From assembly GCA_025612245.1 (NCBI GenBank), contig JAAXKQ010000003.1, positions 321,105-385,104 on the forward strand: a stretch of 64,000 nucleotides of DNA, read 5' to 3'. Shown piece by piece: positions 54,587-63,148 of the stretch (the first letter of the stretch is position 1; each line of letters opens with the position of its first letter). This DNA comes from Ignavibacteria bacterium (lineage in GTDB: Bacteria > Bacteroidota > Ignavibacteria > Ignavibacteriales > SURF-24). The translations under genes and the position numbers were made by a program. The notes beneath the pieces are model-generated. The model did not search any database. It was not told the origin of the DNA and saw only the letters and a program-made list of their open reading frames with translations.

Positions 54587-55135
54587 TTAATCTTTGTCTG
54601 CTATAGGGTAGTCAACATCAATCTTGCGGCTTTTAATTCTGTTGAGCTCTTTTTTTACCTGCTTTTTCTGCTCTTCGGAAATTTTATCCGTAAAGAATAC
54701 GCCCAGCAGGTGATCGTACTCGTGCTGTATTACGCGTGCAAAGAGTTCATCTGCCTCCAGAGTCAATTCATTCATGTCGGTATCCTGGTACTTAACTTTT
54801 ATCTCTTTTGGGCGGATTACTTCGGCTCTTAGATTCGGCACGCTAAGGCATCCTTCTTCCATCTGTATCTTATCATCAGAGGTGAGAATGATCTTGGGAT
54901 TGATCATTACGATAGGTTTAATTTTCTCGTAACCTTCAACCGGCGAAACATCAATTACAAAAATGGACTTATTCAGACCCACCTGGTTTGCCGCCAGACC
55001 AATGCCGTTGGCATTGCGCATGGTTGCGAACATAGCCTTTATCTCCTTGATGGTCTGTATGTCAACATCAGTAACCGGTTTGGTTTTCTCTCTTAATATC
55101 CTGTCGCCGTAAATTGTTATTGGTAAAATCGACAT
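54587..55135 (-). CDS. def: Peptide deformylase
   Basis: A 182-residue metalloenzyme that removes the N-formyl group from nascent proteins. All three motifs are present: GIGLAANQVG, EEGCLSVP (metal Cys) and QHEYDHLLG (HExxH metal histidines and catalytic Glu). It lies between a 6-helix membrane protein gene and fmt. Confidence 0.97.
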   Translation of the reverse strand: MSILPITIYGDRILREKTKPVTDVDIQTIKEIKAMFATMRNANGIGLAANQVGLNKSIFVIDVSPVEGYEKIKPIVMINPKIILTSDDKIQMEEGCLSVPNLRAEVIRPKEIKVKYQDTDMNELTLEADELFARVIQHEYDHLLGVFFTDKISEEQKKQVKKELNRIKSRKIDVDYPIADKD

Positions 55136-55143
55136 TCCTTCTC

Positions 55144-56046
55144 CTAAATGACTTCTTCAACCTGCGCGGGAATGACCTGCGCATTAATATCCTTGTACAA
55201 AATGACTTCTGTAGCTGTAAACAGCATTTTTATTGATAACCTAAATATAATTAAGAATTGTTGAAGAATAAAGGTAAGAAGTAAGTAAAGGTAGTGGCTC
55301 TTTGGGAGCAGGTCATTTAAAAAATTATATACAATGGCACCCAGAGCGCCCATTATGGCAACGAGGAAAAAGACCGTAAAGACGCGGCTGAAATTATCCT
55401 TTAGAAATCCCATTAAAGGATATATTTCCGGGAATATTCTGCTGCTGTCCTTAGTTCCAAGGGCAACCTTCAGGTAATCACCCACAGCGGTTACCATTCC
55501 AAGCAGGAATATCAAAAACAGGTAGCGTGAGGCTCTTAATATGAATTCAAAGATGATCTTCTCCTGGTCTGCAAACATGTAGCTCAGCAGCTTCCCCGTA
55601 ATGTCGTTTAATTCGAAGGCCAGTGAATAAAACACCACGGACAAAAGAAGAACCTTTGTAAATCTGTACCAATACTTGACACCCCCGTAGAAGAAATCGA
55701 CGTAATGGTCTTTCTTTGTATTGTTGTAAATTGAAATAAGACCGCCTAGGAAAAACGTCTGTATCAGGACGTAAATTCCTGCAACGCCGTAAATCATGTA
55801 CGGAATTTCGCCTATATTGGTACCGTAGAGGTTCCTGAACTGAAGATACCATATATAGTCGAAGCCGTAGCTCAGGCTGTCGCTGATGGCTGAATGCTGG
55901 AGGTTATCATTAAGCAGGTAAAAAACCGGAAGCGAAAGTACAATCGAGAAGGCCAGGTTGGCTCCCCAGTAAAGCCAGATAAACCTGTAATTTTTCCATA
56001 TGAGCCTTATTGCCGGGCGAAATATTTCCTTTATGTGCAAAATCAT
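55144..56046 (-). CDS. Hypothetical six-helix membrane protein
   Basis: A 300-residue protein with about six membrane helices, for example FIWLYWGANLAFSIVLSLPVF near the N-terminus and ILQQFLIIFRLSIKMLF near the C-terminus. I recognise no family. Its start overlaps the stop of the M1 peptidase gene by 4 bp (ATGA type), implying translational coupling, and def follows after 8 bp. A role linked to the peptidase is possible but unsupported by sequence. Confidence 0.75.
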   Translation of the reverse strand: MILHIKEIFRPAIRLIWKNYRFIWLYWGANLAFSIVLSLPVFYLLNDNLQHSAISDSLSYGFDYIWYLQFRNLYGTNIGEIPYMIYGVAGIYVLIQTFFLGGLISIYNNTKKDHYVDFFYGGVKYWYRFTKVLLLSVVFYSLAFELNDITGKLLSYMFADQEKIIFEFILRASRYLFLIFLLGMVTAVGDYLKVALGTKDSSRIFPEIYPLMGFLKDNFSRVFTVFFLVAIMGALGAIVYNFLNDLLPKSHYLYLLLTFILQQFLIIFRLSIKMLFTATEVILYKDINAQVIPAQVEEVI

Positions 56047-58040
56047 GCGATACTGCTAATTATTAACAAAAGATTCTGAATCCAGAAAAGCCAGCGTACG
56101 GAAAGATTCATGCTTCCGCCGTACTGTTCATGAATCAGGTAAGAATTATTTGCGTAATTAAGATCCATTATGTTTTTCCTGAATGGATCTATTTCTGCGC
56201 CAATGACCTTGTTGCGGGTCCTGAAAATCATTTTCTTCCATCTCTCCTCACCGTTCCACTTCTGAAAGAGAGTATCTTTTTCAGTATACAAAGCCACCTC
56301 CTCTTTGAAGGCGCCGTCGCCCAGCCTCTCGGCCATGACCTCATATTCACCGGAATTGCCGGTAGTTTTCACATAATCTATCCTGTAGTCGAATGTAGAT
56401 GAAGACGAGTAAAGGTTTCTAAAAAACCAGCCCATATCCTCACCCGAATGCTTCGCCACCGTACTTATAAAATCTTTTCCCTCGGGATGAGTAAACCTGT
56501 AGGTGTTGAAGAAATCCTTCAGAATCTCCAGCACTTTCTCGCGCCCCAGGTACCTTTCCAGGGAGATCAGCATGAGTTCCGGTTTATAGTAGCCTGAAAC
56601 CGAATAGCTTTCAGTGTCGGGTAGTTTGTATGAAGTATCCGCAATTGCCGATAAAGAAGGGTTTCTGTAGTAGCCTGCAAGTGCCTGCATGCCTTCCGGC
56701 ACCGGATAGCGGCCAAGCGTATAGACCAGCGGAAGCTCACTATAGGAAAGGAAATCCAGTCCGAATACCGGGTAGTAGCCAAAAAGCTTAAAGTTAATGA
56801 GGGCTTTGCCGTAATAATGGTTCAGTATTTTTCCCGTCAGGTACGATGCGAGTCCCTCATCCAGCCAGGCTTCGTAGACTTCATTGTTTGCCACCATTCC
56901 GTAGAAATACTGGTGCGTAAATTCATGGATGGTGACCATTTCAGGCGACAGCGTTTCGAGCGGCGAAAACAGGTCGCTTCTTACCGTAATAAGCCCCGGG
57001 TATTCCATGCCGCGTGAACGGCTCGTCTTCGGCAGATCGACAAGTGTAATTGTCCTGTATGGATACGGCCCAATATATCTTTCAAAAAATGAAAGCGAAT
57101 TTTCTACCGCCTTTATGTAGCGCTCAAGGTATTTTTCGTTCTCGGGCTGCACGTAGGCTTTAATTAAAATCCGGCTCTTGTCGCCTCTTAAGAAGCTCGT
57201 GCTTTTATAAATTATATTATCTGAGGCCATCCAGGCAAAGTCGTGTATGCCGGACTGCCTGAAAGAATATGACGTTCTGCCGCCGCTGATGTTTTTCTTT
57301 TCGGATTCCACCCCGGCTGCTGCAACGCTGTACTTGTCCGGCAAGGTAATTTGTACCTCATAATTCCCGAAATCCGCAAAGAAATTGGTAAAAGGATGGT
57401 ACTCGCTGCATATCCATTCCTTACCCGTAAAGACTCCGGCTTTTATGAACCACTGAGAGATGAAATAAAAATCCCTTCCCGCGGCGTAGCCGAACCTGTG
57501 AAGTGATTTTGGGACGGGCATTCTGTAGGTAAATTTAAGAGTCACAGAATCCCCCGGGTTAACAGGCCTGTCGAGCGCCACCCTGGCTACCGTGCTGTCG
57601 AAAGGGTTCAGTGATTCAGTATGAACGTATTGCATCTCAAGCTTTTTATCACCCAGCAGGATATCCTTAAAAACAATGCCTGAGCGGTAATCGTCCGAAA
57701 ACTCAGATTCACGTCCCTTAAAAAACTGAGTCCTGGAATTCCTGAAAGCGTTTGGATAAAGGTGCAGCATGATTTCTGTGGCGAGACTGCCGGTTTTGTT
57801 TATCCAGGTCATTTCCTCACTGACATTCAGTGTCCGGGAAGAAGGAATAAGTTCAGCTTTGATTTTGTAATTGGCAACAGAAGGGACAGGCGTATTTTCC
57901 AGGATTCCGTTCCTGTAACCTTTTCCTTCAGAAGCCGGGCTGCTGCTTTTGGATAGTAAGCGCTCCCCCCAGCCTGAATTATTCAGGTATGTAAGTCCTG
58001 CAAATACAACAACAACGAAAATGAGTAAGAGTTTCTTCAT
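56043..58040 (-). CDS. M1-family zinc metallopeptidase, membrane-anchored
   Basis: About 665 residues from the ATG at 58040; an upstream extension of 23 residues is rejected as it lacks a good start. The N-terminal MKKLLLIFVVVVFAGLTYL is a signal anchor. The zinc site is HEFTH followed by exactly 18 residues and Glu (WLDEGLASY). Upstream, GMEYPGL replaces the classical GAMEN exopeptidase motif. A hydrophobic C-terminal segment (FWIQNLLLIISS) may be a second membrane helix. The likely role is extracytoplasmic peptide degradation. Confidence 0.88.
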   Translation of the reverse strand: MKKLLLIFVVVVFAGLTYLNNSGWGERLLSKSSSPASEGKGYRNGILENTPVPSVANYKIKAELIPSSRTLNVSEEMTWINKTGSLATEIMLHLYPNAFRNSRTQFFKGRESEFSDDYRSGIVFKDILLGDKKLEMQYVHTESLNPFDSTVARVALDRPVNPGDSVTLKFTYRMPVPKSLHRFGYAAGRDFYFISQWFIKAGVFTGKEWICSEYHPFTNFFADFGNYEVQITLPDKYSVAAAGVESEKKNISGGRTSYSFRQSGIHDFAWMASDNIIYKSTSFLRGDKSRILIKAYVQPENEKYLERYIKAVENSLSFFERYIGPYPYRTITLVDLPKTSRSRGMEYPGLITVRSDLFSPLETLSPEMVTIHEFTHQYFYGMVANNEVYEAWLDEGLASYLTGKILNHYYGKALINFKLFGYYPVFGLDFLSYSELPLVYTLGRYPVPEGMQALAGYYRNPSLSAIADTSYKLPDTESYSVSGYYKPELMLISLERYLGREKVLEILKDFFNTYRFTHPEGKDFISTVAKHSGEDMGWFFRNLYSSSSTFDYRIDYVKTTGNSGEYEVMAERLGDGAFKEEVALYTEKDTLFQKWNGEERWKKMIFRTRNKVIGAEIDPFRKNIMDLNYANNSYLIHEQYGGSMNLSVRWLFWIQNLLLIISSIA

Positions 58041-58212
58041 TGCCCGTTTATCTGATTTTTGTTCTTTCCAAGCGCCAATTATAAAAACTGCCTGGTCAAA
58101 AATAAGCACGTTTTTGCGTTAAAACAAAATGACGCTCCTATAATAATTTCCGGCAGGAGCACGAATGGTACGGGGGGGATAAGTTGTGAATTTTAAGTTT
58201 CGAATGGGGGGA

Positions 58213-58243
58213 AATAAAAAACCCGCCATTTTCTGGCGGGTTT
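58213..58243 (-). terminator. Rho-independent terminator after the distal hsp20
   Basis: On the minus strand AACCCGCCA-GAAAA-TGGCGGGTT is followed directly by TTTTATTT. It ends the heat-shock cluster, 15 bp after the stop codon. Confidence 0.9.
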
Positions 58244-58257
58244 CAAGAAAGGAGATA

Positions 58258-58656
58258 TTACTTTATCTCTATTGTTTTGGGTTTTAATCTTTCGTGTTTC
58301 GGCATGTGTATAATAAGCTGTCCGTTTTCCAGACGGGCGTCTATCTTCGAATCATCCACACCGTCGGAAATGTGGAACTTGCGGTAAAAGTTGCCTATCT
58401 GTGTCTCATTGAGAATATATCTCTGGCTGATCCTTTCGTTGTAATCAATCCTGCCCATAATTATCAGGTCGCCGTCTTCAAGCTTTATCCTTACATTCTC
58501 CTTTGAAACTCCGGGCATATCGGCAATTAACGTATAGGCTTCATCTGTTTCATATATGTCTACCAAAGGACCAACCCAGCTTTCTTTTTCCAGCGCTTCA
58601 TCCCAGGTGGTCTTCTGTGTTTCCTGTACCTGAACGAGATCCTTATTGTTTTCCAT
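58258..58656 (-). CDS. Small heat-shock protein Hsp20 (distal copy)
   Basis: A 132-residue alpha-crystallin-domain chaperone. The ATG at 58656 follows a perfect AGGAGG; a longer frame of 14 residues is rejected. The alpha-crystallin domain runs from about YETDEAYTLIADMPGVSKENVRIKL (in parts) to NGQLIIHMPK. It begins with a polar N-terminal region (ENNKDLVQVQETQKTTWDE). It is the last gene of the hsp20-dnaK-hsp20 cluster and lies 153 bp after dnaK. Confidence 0.93.
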   Translation of the reverse strand: MENNKDLVQVQETQKTTWDEALEKESWVGPLVDIYETDEAYTLIADMPGVSKENVRIKLEDGDLIIMGRIDYNERISQRYILNETQIGNFYRKFHISDGVDDSKIDARLENGQLIIHMPKHERLKPKTIEIK

Positions 58657-58768
58657 TTTTCTCCTCCTTTGTAAAATATTTATTTTTATAAAACTCATAG
58701 TTATACCGGTTCTGAAATCATTATTTCAAACTTTTTTTGTAAACTGACAGGAAAGTAATTTTTTAGAT

Positions 58769-58801
58769 CAGCAGGGCAGATTTTTTAAGTCCGCCCTGCT
58801 G
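58769..58801 (-). terminator. Hairpin after dnaK
   Basis: CAGCAGGGC pairs with GCCCTGCTG around a 15-nt loop, just after the dnaK stop at 58810. No U-run follows, so partial read-through into the downstream hsp20 is possible. Confidence 0.55.
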
Positions 58802-58809
58802 CAGAATGA

Positions 58810-60759
58810 TTATTGTTTCTTCTTATTTTTCTCTTCATCATCAACAACCTCGTAGGAAGCATCCTGCACGTCTTTTTCTTTACCTGCCTCCTGCTGCTGC
58901 TGCTGGCTGCTGCCCTGAGCACCTGCGCCCGGCTGTCCCTGTGCGCCCTGTTGTGCGCCAGCCTGCTGGTACATCTGGGAGGCAACTTCGTTCCAGACCT
59001 TGTTGAGTGAATCGGTTGCAGCCTTAATGTTATCCGTATTATTGCTTGCAATAGCGTCTTCAACTTTCTTGATTTCGCTTTCAAGCCTGTTCCTGGAATC
59101 GGCCGAGATCTTATCCTTCATTTCATCAAGCTGCTTTTTTGTCTGGAAGACAAGATTGTCGGCCTGGTTCTTGATCTCGATCCCTTCTTTTCTCTTTTTA
59201 TCCTCTGCTGCATGAGCCTTGGCGGCATTTTTCATATTTTCGATTTCGTCCTTGCTCAAGCCGCTGGAAGATGTGATCCTGATGCTCTGCTCTTTTCCGG
59301 TACCACGGTCCTTTGCACTTACGTGCAGAATACCGTTTGCATCTATGTCAAATGTCACTTCAATCTGAGGAATGCCCCTTGGTGCAGGCGGAATTCCATC
59401 CAGGTGGAAGCGGCCCAAACTTCTGTTGTCCGAGGCCATCGACCTTTCGCCCTGCAGAACGTGGATTTCAACCGAGGGCTGACTGTCGCTTGCCGTTGAA
59501 AATATTTCGCTCTTCTTCGTCGGTATTGTCGTATTTGAGGGAATCAGTGCAGTCATAACTCCACCCAGGGTTTCAATACCAAGCGACAAAGGAGTAACAT
59601 CCAGCAAGAGGACGTCCTTTACGTCGCCTGTCAGTACGCCGCCCTGAATAGAGGCACCGATAGCAACAACTTCATCGGGGTTAACACCCTTGTGAGGCTC
59701 CTTGTTAAATAACTTCTTTACGAGTTCCTGTACTTTCGGAACTCTTGTAGACCCGCCGACTAAAATAACCTCATCTATCTGTGAAGGAGTTACACCGGCA
59801 TCGCGCATAGCTTTTTCGCAGGGTCCTGCTGTTCTTTCGATCAGGTCGTCGATGAGCTGTTCGAATTTAGCGCGTGAGATCGTGATATTTAAGTGTTTAG
59901 GACCTTCCTGTGTAGCTGTAATAAAAGGCAGATTAACGTCTGTCTGCAGAGAGTTGGACAGTTCTATCTTTGCCTTTTCAGCCGCTTCTTTGAGTCTCTG
60001 GAGGGCCATCGGGTCTTTTCTAAGGTCGATGCCTTCCTGTTTGTTGAATTCATCGGCCAGAAAGTCGATAAGCCTCTGGTCAAAGTCATCGCCGCCAAGA
60101 TGTCCGTCACCGTTGGTGGACTTAACCTCAAAAACTCCCTCGCCAAGCTGGAGTATTGAAACGTCGAATGTACCGCCGCCAAGGTCGTAGACGGCAACAA
60201 GCTCGTCTTTACCCTTTTTGTCGAGGCCGTATGCCAGCGCTGCGGCAGTAGGTTCGTTGATTATTCTTCTGACCTTAAGGCCTGCGATCTCACCGGCGTC
60301 CTTGGTAGCCTGACGCTGTGAATCGTTGAAGTAAGCCGGAACCGTAATAACTGCTTCGGTTACTTCCTGGCCAAGGTAATCTTCGGCCGTCTTCTTCATC
60401 TTCTGAAGAATCATTGCACTGATTTCAGGTGGGGAATATACCCTGTCACCTATCTTAACACGTGCTGAGTTAGCGTCACCGGAAACGACCTGATAAGGCA
60501 CTTTTGTCATCTCCGAGGTAACCTCATCCATCCTTCTACCCATGAATCTCTTTATAGAAAAGACTGTATTCTTCGGGTTCGTCACAGCCTGGCGCTTAGC
60601 AGCCTGGCCTACAAGTCTTTCTCCGTTTTTTGTAAAAGCAACTATAGATGGAGTTGTTCTACCGCCTTCGGAGTTGGGAATAACCACCGGGTCGTTACCT
60701 TCCATGACAGCTACGCACGAGTTAGTAGTACCCAAGTCAATTCCTATTATTTTTCCCAT
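58810..60759 (-). CDS. dnaK: Molecular chaperone DnaK (Hsp70)
   Basis: A 649-residue ATP-dependent chaperone with [14 protein letters not shown] at the N-terminus, [13 protein letters not shown], and [14 protein letters not shown], the three DnaK signatures. The substrate-binding domain follows and the tail is low-complexity, rich in Gln, Gly and Ala ([15 protein letters not shown]), ending [13 protein letters not shown]. There is no dnaJ or grpE next to it; instead it is flanked by two hsp20 genes on the same strand. Confidence 0.98.
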   Translation of the reverse strand: MGKIIGIDLGTTNSCVAVMEGNDPVVIPNSEGGRTTPSIVAFTKNGERLVGQAAKRQAVTNPKNTVFSIKRFMGRRMDEVTSEMTKVPYQVVSGDANSARVKIGDRVYSPPEISAMILQKMKKTAEDYLGQEVTEAVITVPAYFNDSQRQATKDAGEIAGLKVRRIINEPTAAALAYGLDKKGKDELVAVYDLGGGTFDVSILQLGEGVFEVKSTNGDGHLGGDDFDQRLIDFLADEFNKQEGIDLRKDPMALQRLKEAAEKAKIELSNSLQTDVNLPFITATQEGPKHLNITISRAKFEQLIDDLIERTAGPCEKAMRDAGVTPSQIDEVILVGGSTRVPKVQELVKKLFNKEPHKGVNPDEVVAIGASIQGGVLTGDVKDVLLLDVTPLSLGIETLGGVMTALIPSNTTIPTKKSEIFSTASDSQPSVEIHVLQGERSMASDNRSLGRFHLDGIPPAPRGIPQIEVTFDIDANGILHVSAKDRGTGKEQSIRITSSSGLSKDEIENMKNAAKAHAAEDKKRKEGIEIKNQADNLVFQTKKQLDEMKDKISADSRNRLESEIKKVEDAIASNNTDNIKAATDSLNKVWNEVASQMYQQAGAQQGAQGQPGAGAQGSSQQQQQEAGKEKDVQDASYEVVDDEEKNKKKQ

Positions 60760-60789
60760 TCTTAATCTCCCCTTTCTTTGTTAGTAATT

Positions 60790-60825
60790 GCGGCAGAAAC
60801 CGGTTTGGGATTGACTTTCTGCCGC
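60790..60825 (-). other. Perfect hairpin between hsp20 and dnaK
   Basis: A perfect 10-bp stem (GCGGCAGAAA / TTTCTGCCGC) with a 16-nt loop in the 83-bp gap between the proximal hsp20 stop and the dnaK start. It has no U-run. It could be a processing or stability site that sets different levels of the two chaperones. Confidence 0.6.
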
Positions 60826-60842
60826 CCTTCTCATGCCATAAG

Positions 60843-61277
60843 TTATGACAATTTTATTTCTTTTTCGTTGACGGGTTTCGGATTGATCTTTTCCATTTTG
60901 ACCATCAGTGTACCGTCCTCGAATTTTGCGTCAACTTTATCAGAATCTACCTCAACAGGCAGCGTAAAACTTCTGGTAAAAGTGCCGTATGTCCTCTCGT
61001 TCCTGTAGAAATTTTTATCCTTCTGCTCTTCGACTCTCCTCTTTTCACCCTTGAGTGTAAGAATATTGTCGTGGAGCGTTATCTTTAAGTCCTCTTTCCG
61101 GATTCCCGGCAGCTCGGCTTCAACATAAAGATGTGTGTCATCTTCTGAAATGTCTATCCTCGGACTGAAAGCGCCCGAAAGATCCATACCGAATCCCGGA
61201 AAGTCTTCAAAGTATCTCTGAATACGGCTGCTGAAATTTTCCAACTCTTTCAAAGGTTCAAATTTCATGATTGACAT
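60843..61277 (-). CDS. Small heat-shock protein Hsp20 (proximal copy)
   Basis: A 144-residue alpha-crystallin chaperone, the first gene of the cluster. AGGAGG precedes the ATG by about eight bases. The domain starts near PRIDISEDDTHLYVEAELPGI and ends with GTLMVKMEKIN. It holds unfolding proteins for DnaK. Upstream lies the sigma-54-type promoter described separately. This copy differs clearly from the distal one, so the pair is not a recent duplication. Confidence 0.95.
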   Translation of the reverse strand: MSIMKFEPLKELENFSSRIQRYFEDFPGFGMDLSGAFSPRIDISEDDTHLYVEAELPGIRKEDLKITLHDNILTLKGEKRRVEEQKDKNFYRNERTYGTFTRSFTLPVEVDSDKVDAKFEDGTLMVKMEKINPKPVNEKEIKLS

Positions 61278-61315
61278 ATTCTAATCCTCCTTTTTTATTT
61301 CTACGCTATTAGATG

Positions 61316-61332
61316 TACAAGCTCCGTGCCAA
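61316..61332 (-). promoter_or_regulatory. Sigma-54-type (-24/-12) promoter of the heat-shock cluster
   Basis: On the minus strand TTGGCACG-GAGC-TTGTA matches the consensus YTGGCACG-N4-TTGCW in all core positions except C to T in the -12 element. The predicted transcript start is near 61305, giving a leader of about 28 nt with AGGAGG near 61286. No CIRCE (HrcA) site is present. Confidence 0.6.
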
Positions 61333-61395
61333 ACTAATTTTCTGCAAAAACAGCGCCTTTTTGCGCTTTAGAATTCTTCTCCTTTTTCCAGGTAC

Positions 61396-61446
61396 GACAA
61401 ATTGTCAGAAATTCCGTCAATTTGTCGCTTATGATGACAAATTGTC
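61396..61446. promoter_or_regulatory. Three inverted repeats with exact 20-bp spacing
   Basis: GACAAATTGTC at 61396-61406, GTCAATTTGTC at 61416-61426 (one mismatch in the arm) and GACAAATTGTC at 61436-61446. Centres are about 96, 116 and 136 bp upstream of the predicted sigma-54 start of hsp20. This is the usual location of upstream activator sites bound by enhancer-binding proteins. Confidence 0.65.
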
Positions 61447-61536
61447 AGATTTCGTGCACGCTTACAAAAAAAACAGTCCTGGAATTATTGGACTGATCAG
61501 TGCTCCATGAAAAGAAAAAGAGCTGCAGGCTAAAGG

Positions 61537-61542
61537 TATAAT
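61537..61542 (+). promoter_or_regulatory. Candidate -10 element for birA
   Basis: TATAAT at 61537-61542 lies 61 bp upstream of birA, without a clear -35. A TAnnTTTG element (TAAATTTG at 61574-61581), the Bacteroidota -7 type, is an alternative closer to the gene. Confidence 0.25.
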
Positions 61543-61602
61543 AATTGAATTTTTATTTCTCCCCTGCAATTGCTAAATTTGTGGAAATAATCGAGGTAGA
61601 AT

Positions 61603-62376
61603 TTGTTCAATTTTGAAAATTTTGAGATAAAGCTGGATACCGATGTAATCGGCAGAAACTTTATCTATTGCGAGGAAGTGGAATCTACAAATGCCGAACT
61701 CCTCAATGAAGAAAACGGCATTGACATAGACGGAACCGTGCTGCTTGCCGAAAAACAAAATAACGGCAAGGGCAGAAAGGACAGGAAATGGTACAGCGCA
61801 AAGGATCAGAACCTGACTTTTTCAATTCTCCTGAAAAGGAAAATTAGTGAAAGGAAGGTCAACCTGGTCAACTTTGCAGCAGCTCTTGCAGTCTCCTATA
61901 CACTGGAAAACCTGTTCCAGATAAGGGTTAACCTCAAATGGCCGAATGACGTTTTAATCGGCCACTCAAAAATTTCCGGAATTCTTATTGAATCCACTAT
62001 CAGGGGTAGCAAGATCAATAAGCTGGTAATAGGAATAGGCTTTAACGTTAACCAGATTGCCTTCCAGGGAAGCTATATCATACCCCCTACTTCAATCCGC
62101 AAAGAGCTCAACCAGGAAGTCGACAGAGAAAGAGTTTTAAGCGACCTGCTGAATAACTTCGAGGACCTCCTGAACCGGGTGGACGAGAACCCAGAAGGTG
62201 TACTTAACGACTGGAAAGACCGCTGCCGGATGCTTGGCGAGAAGATCATGATACAGGATGAGAATTATTCAAAAAGCGGAATCTTTGAAGACGTCGATGA
62301 ACAGGGATTTCTCATGCTCAGAACGGACAGGGATACCGTGGAAAAGATCCATTTCGGGGATGTGAGCCTGCGCTGA
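61603..62376 (+). CDS. birA: Biotin--[acetyl-CoA-carboxylase] ligase
   Basis: A 257-residue biotin protein ligase without the DNA-binding repressor domain of E. coli BirA. Motifs: CEEVESTNAELL, AEKQNNGKGRKDRKWYS (ligand-binding loop), LKWPNDVLI, and KISGILIES. The start is TTG at 61603 with GAGGT five bases upstream. It is the first of three plus-strand genes (birA-coaX-cysteine desulfurase). Confidence 0.94.
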   Translation: MFNFENFEIKLDTDVIGRNFIYCEEVESTNAELLNEENGIDIDGTVLLAEKQNNGKGRKDRKWYSAKDQNLTFSILLKRKISERKVNLVNFAAALAVSYTLENLFQIRVNLKWPNDVLIGHSKISGILIESTIRGSKINKLVIGIGFNVNQIAFQGSYIIPPTSIRKELNQEVDRERVLSDLLNNFEDLLNRVDENPEGVLNDWKDRCRMLGEKIMIQDENYSKSGIFEDVDEQGFLMLRTDRDTVEKIHFGDVSLR

Positions 62377-62377
62377 T

Positions 62378-63148
62378 ATGATCCTTGCATGCGACATAGG
62401 TAACTCCAGGATCAAATTTGCACTATATGATCTTTCCGGACTCAGGGAGCTTAAAATAAGCTCCCACGACCTTCTGCCCATGGACTGGTTCAAGTCGCGT
62501 GACATTACAAGCGTTGCCATTTCTTCTGTTGTGCCTTCTGTTACAGCCCAGCTCTACATATACTTTTCAAGGGAATTTAACATAAAGCCGTTTGTAATTA
62601 CTCACCAGTCACTTTTCAACCTTAAAATCGATTATGAGACCCCGCAGTCGCTCGGCATCGACAGGATCTGTTCGGCCGAAGGCGCTTTTGCGCTTTTTAA
62701 GGCGTCACCCGAATTCAGCGGCTATAACGACAGGTCATTCATTATTACCGTTGATATGGGAACCGCAACCACGGTCAATATTGTAAAGTACAACGGGGTC
62801 TTTGCCGGAGGCATCATTATGCCGGGCATATTTACGATGGCCGCCTCACTTAAAGTTAATACGGCACAGCTTCCCGAAATTTCAATTGAAGGCGACTACA
62901 GGGATTTTATAGGGAAAAATACGCGTTCATCAATTGCAAGCGGAATACTCAATTCCACGCTGAGCCTGATTGACAGCTCCATATGCTACCTGAAAAGCCG
63001 CATGGGAGCCGAGGTAATAAAACTCTACACTACGGGCGGAAACGCGGCACTTGTAGACAAGCACATGAAATATGAACACGTTATGGTTGAAGACCTCGTA
63101 CTCAGGGGGGTTAAATCAGTTTTTGAAAGGAATGTAACTCTTGGTTAA
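62378..63148 (+). CDS. coaX: Type III pantothenate kinase
   Basis: A 256-residue ASKHA kinase for the first step of coenzyme A synthesis. It begins ILACDIGNSRIKFALYD and has DMGTATTVNIV and FAGGIIMPGIFTMAASL. The ATG follows the birA stop by one base. Adjacent birA and coaX, and even fusions of the two, are known in other bacteria. Confidence 0.95.
   Translation: MILACDIGNSRIKFALYDLSGLRELKISSHDLLPMDWFKSRDITSVAISSVVPSVTAQLYIYFSREFNIKPFVITHQSLFNLKIDYETPQSLGIDRICSAEGAFALFKASPEFSGYNDRSFIITVDMGTATTVNIVKYNGVFAGGIIMPGIFTMAASLKVNTAQLPEISIEGDYRDFIGKNTRSSIASGILNSTLSLIDSSICYLKSRMGAEVIKLYTTGGNAALVDKHMKYEHVMVEDLVLRGVKSVFERNVTLG

Noticed and set aside
58893-58906. CTG/CTGCTG microsatellite
   Set aside because: It encodes the glutamine-rich tail of DnaK, a normal low-complexity region.
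61278-61602. CIRCE (HrcA) operator upstream of the heat-shock genes
   Set aside because: The consensus TTAGCACTC-N9-GAGTGCTAA is not present; the inverted repeats here are of a different type and spacing.
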